This document shows positions 63,119 through 64,000 of a stretch of 64,000 nt of DNA, in pieces; the first letter of the stretch is position 1; each line of letters begins with the position of its first letter. Source of the stretch: Babylonia areolata. Taxonomy: Eukaryota > Mollusca > Gastropoda > Neogastropoda > Buccinidae. A model generated the notes under the pieces. The model was not told where the DNA came from. It saw only the letters and a list, made by a program, of their open reading frames with translations, and made no database searches. The stretch is taken from assembly GCF_041734735.1 (NCBI RefSeq), contig NC_134910.1, positions 5,131,755 to 5,195,754 on the forward strand. Direction: 5' to 3'. The position numbers and the translations under genes were made by a program.

Positions 63119-63181
<63 letters not shown>
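63119..63181. repeat. GA microsatellite at the LINE 5' border and exon A donor
   Basis: About 31 GA units. On the - strand the donor of EGF exon A (GTAGC) runs straight into this CT repeat. Confidence 0.95.
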
Positions 63182-63183
<2 letters not shown>

Positions 63184-63185
63184 AC

Positions 63186-63308
63186 CGCATGATGCGCCAT
63201 AGACATGAGAGATCTCCAAATCACAGGTACACCTAGATTCCTCGCACGTGGCCCCAGCAACGCACTGGTCTGTTAGGCTTCCGTTACACACATCACCGAC
63301 ACCGTGAT
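63186..63308 (-). CDS. EGF-like exon A of the EGF/transmembrane gene
   Basis: 123 nt on the - strand; acceptor TGTGTGTGTGCAG, donor TGCG|GTAGCT, phase 1 at both ends. Codes for GVGDVCNGSLTDQCVAGATC then EESRCTCDLEISHVYGASCG: six cysteines in EGF-like spacing. Joins in frame to exon B. More exons upstream (signal peptide, further repeats) must lie beyond the window. Confidence 0.78.
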
Positions 63309-63626
63309 CTGCACACACACACGGGCGCGCTCGCACACACACACACACAACACACACACACACGCACACACGCACACACATACAAGCGCGCACGCAAGTT
63401 GCGTACAGTGAAACAAACCCTTATTCTTTCATTGCAAAAAATCATTGGTCAGGGATAAAACAGAAAAAAAAAGAAAATCCCTTCACGAAAAAGAAAAGAA
63501 AAAAAAGCACTAGCAATCTCAGGACGTTCTGATAATTTTTTTTTTTTTTTTTCATTTGAGGAGTGACCCCTGTCCTTATGAAAATGCCATGCCCCGTCAA
63601 AAAATATCTATGCAAGTCAGCTACAG

Positions 63627-63881
63627 AAACAGCATCAGTATCAGTATCAGTAGCTCAAAGAGTCGTCACTGCTTTCGGACAAATCCATATACGCTACACC
63701 ACATCTGCCAAGCAGATGCCTGACCAGCAGCGTAACCCAACGCTTAGGCCTTGTGAAAAATAAATAAATAAATAACGAAAAAAAATAATAACAATAAATG
63801 GAAATAAAAAAAAAAAAAAGACAATAATGATGATAAATAAACAAATAAGCAGATAAATGTAACACATGAAGACACACATTC

Positions 63882-63912
<31 letters not shown>

Positions 63913-64000
63913 TGCATAACAGATATGCGACAAACATGCAGTTTCACAGATATGAAAGCACAAACAGATACACATAAACGTACACCAGCCCCGACACACA
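63627..64000 (-). mobile_element. SINE-tail element, copy near EGF exon A
   Basis: Same modules, order and orientation as 59646-60060, including GACAATAATGATGATAAATA and AACATGCAGTTTCACAGATA. Runs to the window edge. Confidence 0.75.

Overview
The window is animal nuclear DNA, most likely from a gastropod mollusc. Three things point that way: a receptor gene with the layout of the snail receptor GRL101 (LDLa repeats, leucine-rich repeats and a rhodopsin-like seven-helix domain in one protein), spliced genes with long repeat-filled introns, and a dense load of CA/GT, GA/CT and TA microsatellites with SINE and LINE families that look molluscan. The species cannot be named from the sequence.

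Layout. 1-9.6 kb: no host gene seen; microsatellites, LINE scraps, a small TTAA-flanked DNA element, a 43-bp minisatellite and a tRNA-derived SINE. 9,617-24,368: one Polinton (Maverick), 14.75 kb, with terminal inverted repeats of about 300 bp and a perfect 6-bp target duplication (CTGCTA). It carries a protein-primed DNA polymerase B, a retroviral-type integrase, a packaging ATPase, a candidate major capsid protein, a candidate minor capsid protein and several membrane or unknown proteins. Replication genes sit on the left on the + strand, a run of overlapping genes including ATPase and capsid is on the - strand, and structural or unknown genes lie on the right. A few of its genes are broken (about four or five breaks in all), so it is a fossil, though its matching ends suggest a fairly recent insertion.

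27.6-42.2 kb: a GRL101-like receptor gene on the + strand, of which six exons can be joined by matching splice phases: CUB-like, CUB-like plus LDLa, two exons of a lectin-like region, LDLa, then a large last exon with LDLa repeats, LRRs and all seven helices. Its introns hold a decayed antisense LINE, a fold-back repeat and SINEs. 44.7-48.8 kb: a nearly intact RTE-like LINE with endonuclease, reverse transcriptase and a C-terminal zinc finger, spoiled by one in-frame stop.

50-63.3 kb: a second host gene on the - strand, read from right to left: two EGF-like exons of exactly 123 nt, a 90-nt transmembrane exon and a last exon coding for an acidic tail, so probably a single-pass EGF receptor-like protein. 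A second LINE copy with an open 611-codon reverse transcriptase sits in the intron between the EGF exons, between two GA/CT tracts, and faces a truncated relative tail to tail.

The remaining DNA is repeats: two TTAA-flanked miniature elements, an inverted-repeat family with two copies, several SINE families that share core or tail modules, and minisatellites.
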